Below, piece after piece: positions 38,380-38,807 of a DNA stretch of 38,807 bases. The position numbers and the translations under genes were made by a program. Position 1 is the stretch's first letter; each line of letters begins with the position of its first letter. The stretch is from Paracoccaceae bacterium (GTDB lineage Bacteria; Pseudomonadota; Alphaproteobacteria; Rhodobacterales; Rhodobacteraceae). The notes below the pieces were generated by a model. The model saw only the letters and a list, made by a program, of their open reading frames with translations, was not told the origin of the DNA and ran no database searches. The stretch lies in assembly GCA_003550665.1 (NCBI GenBank), contig PUKW01000048.1, forward strand, positions 1-38,807, read 5' to 3'.

Positions 38380-38807
38380 TCATCCAAGCCGCCGCCCGAC
38401 GCGCGCCGACAGCCAGAAGGTGACCGCGATGGTGAACAGCGAAATTGCCACCAGCACCGACGACATCACCGCCGCGGAGCGATTGTCGAAGGCCTGCACC
38501 CGGTCATAGATGGCGATGGCGATGGTCCGGGTCTCGCCCGGGATCGAGCCGCCGACCATCAGCACGATGCCGAACTCCCCCAGCGTATGCGCGAAGGTCA
38601 GCACCATCGCCGTGACCACGCCGGGCCAGGCCAGCGGCAGCTCGACCGAGCGCAGGCTGCGCAGCGGCGACATCCCGCAGCAGCTGGCGGCCTCGCGCAC
38701 CTCAACGGGGATGGCCTGAAAGCCGCGCTGCGCGGGCAGGATGGCGAAGGGCAGGTTGAAGATGATCGAGGCGATCACCAGCCCCGGAAAGCTGAAGACG
38801 AGCTGGC
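38380..38807 (-). CDS. modB: Molybdate ABC transporter permease ModB, truncated by window edge
   Basis: Open to the window edge (QLVFSFPGLVIASIIFNLPFAILPAQRGFQAIPVEVREAASCCGMSPLRSLRSVELPLAWPGVVTAMVLTFAHTLGEFGIVLMVGGSIPGETRT). Confidence 0.92.
   Translation of the reverse strand, partial: QLVFSFPGLVIASIIFNLPFAILPAQRGFQAIPVEVREAASCCGMSPLRSLRSVELPLAWPGVVTAMVLTFAHTLGEFGIVLMVGGSIPGETRTIAIAIYDRVQAFDNRSAAVMSSVLVAISLFTIAVTFWLSARVGRRLG

Noticed and set aside
1-38807. tRNA, rRNA, CRISPR array, transposase, integrase or phage genes
   Set aside because: None recognised on reading; the window is almost fully accounted for by cellular genes.

Overview
High-GC window with alphaproteobacterial, probably Rhodobacterales-like, gene content (taxonomy inferred from synteny and protein style only). 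The left third looks like a chromosome origin/partition neighbourhood. Genes dnaQ-coaE-aroE-maf run leftward and hemJ-rho-mnmE-mnmG-rsmG-parA-parB run rightward from an AT-rich intergenic region (3690-4092) that carries four DnaA-box-like 9-mers, a 19-nt pure A/T run and an exact TTAA-N7-TTAA (CtrA-type) motif. Two exact 16-bp parS palindromes (TGTTTCACGTGAAACA) lie inside the coding starts of mnmG and rsmG. Housekeeping genes follow (hemW, rdgB, rph, hrcA, grpE, a membrane alpha/beta hydrolase, mutS, maeB, a P1-family peptidase). Next come a glycosyltransferase/methyltransferase/sulfotransferase cassette, a TAXI-type TRAP transporter with a DUF1850 protein, serB, and a GntR-linked locus: HMG-CoA-lyase-like enzyme divergent from a CaiB-type CoA-transferase plus NMT1/SsuA-type ABC transporter. 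modBC closes the window. The observations most worth follow-up are the candidate oriC with its CtrA motif, the coding-embedded parS pair, a degenerate 104-bp intergenic repeat family at gene ends, and paired operator-like sites placed symmetrically before the divergent HMG-CoA-lyase and CoA-transferase genes. I did not find a clearly new defence or mobile system. No tRNA, rRNA, CRISPR or transposase was recognised. Product names come from reading motifs, not from database searches.
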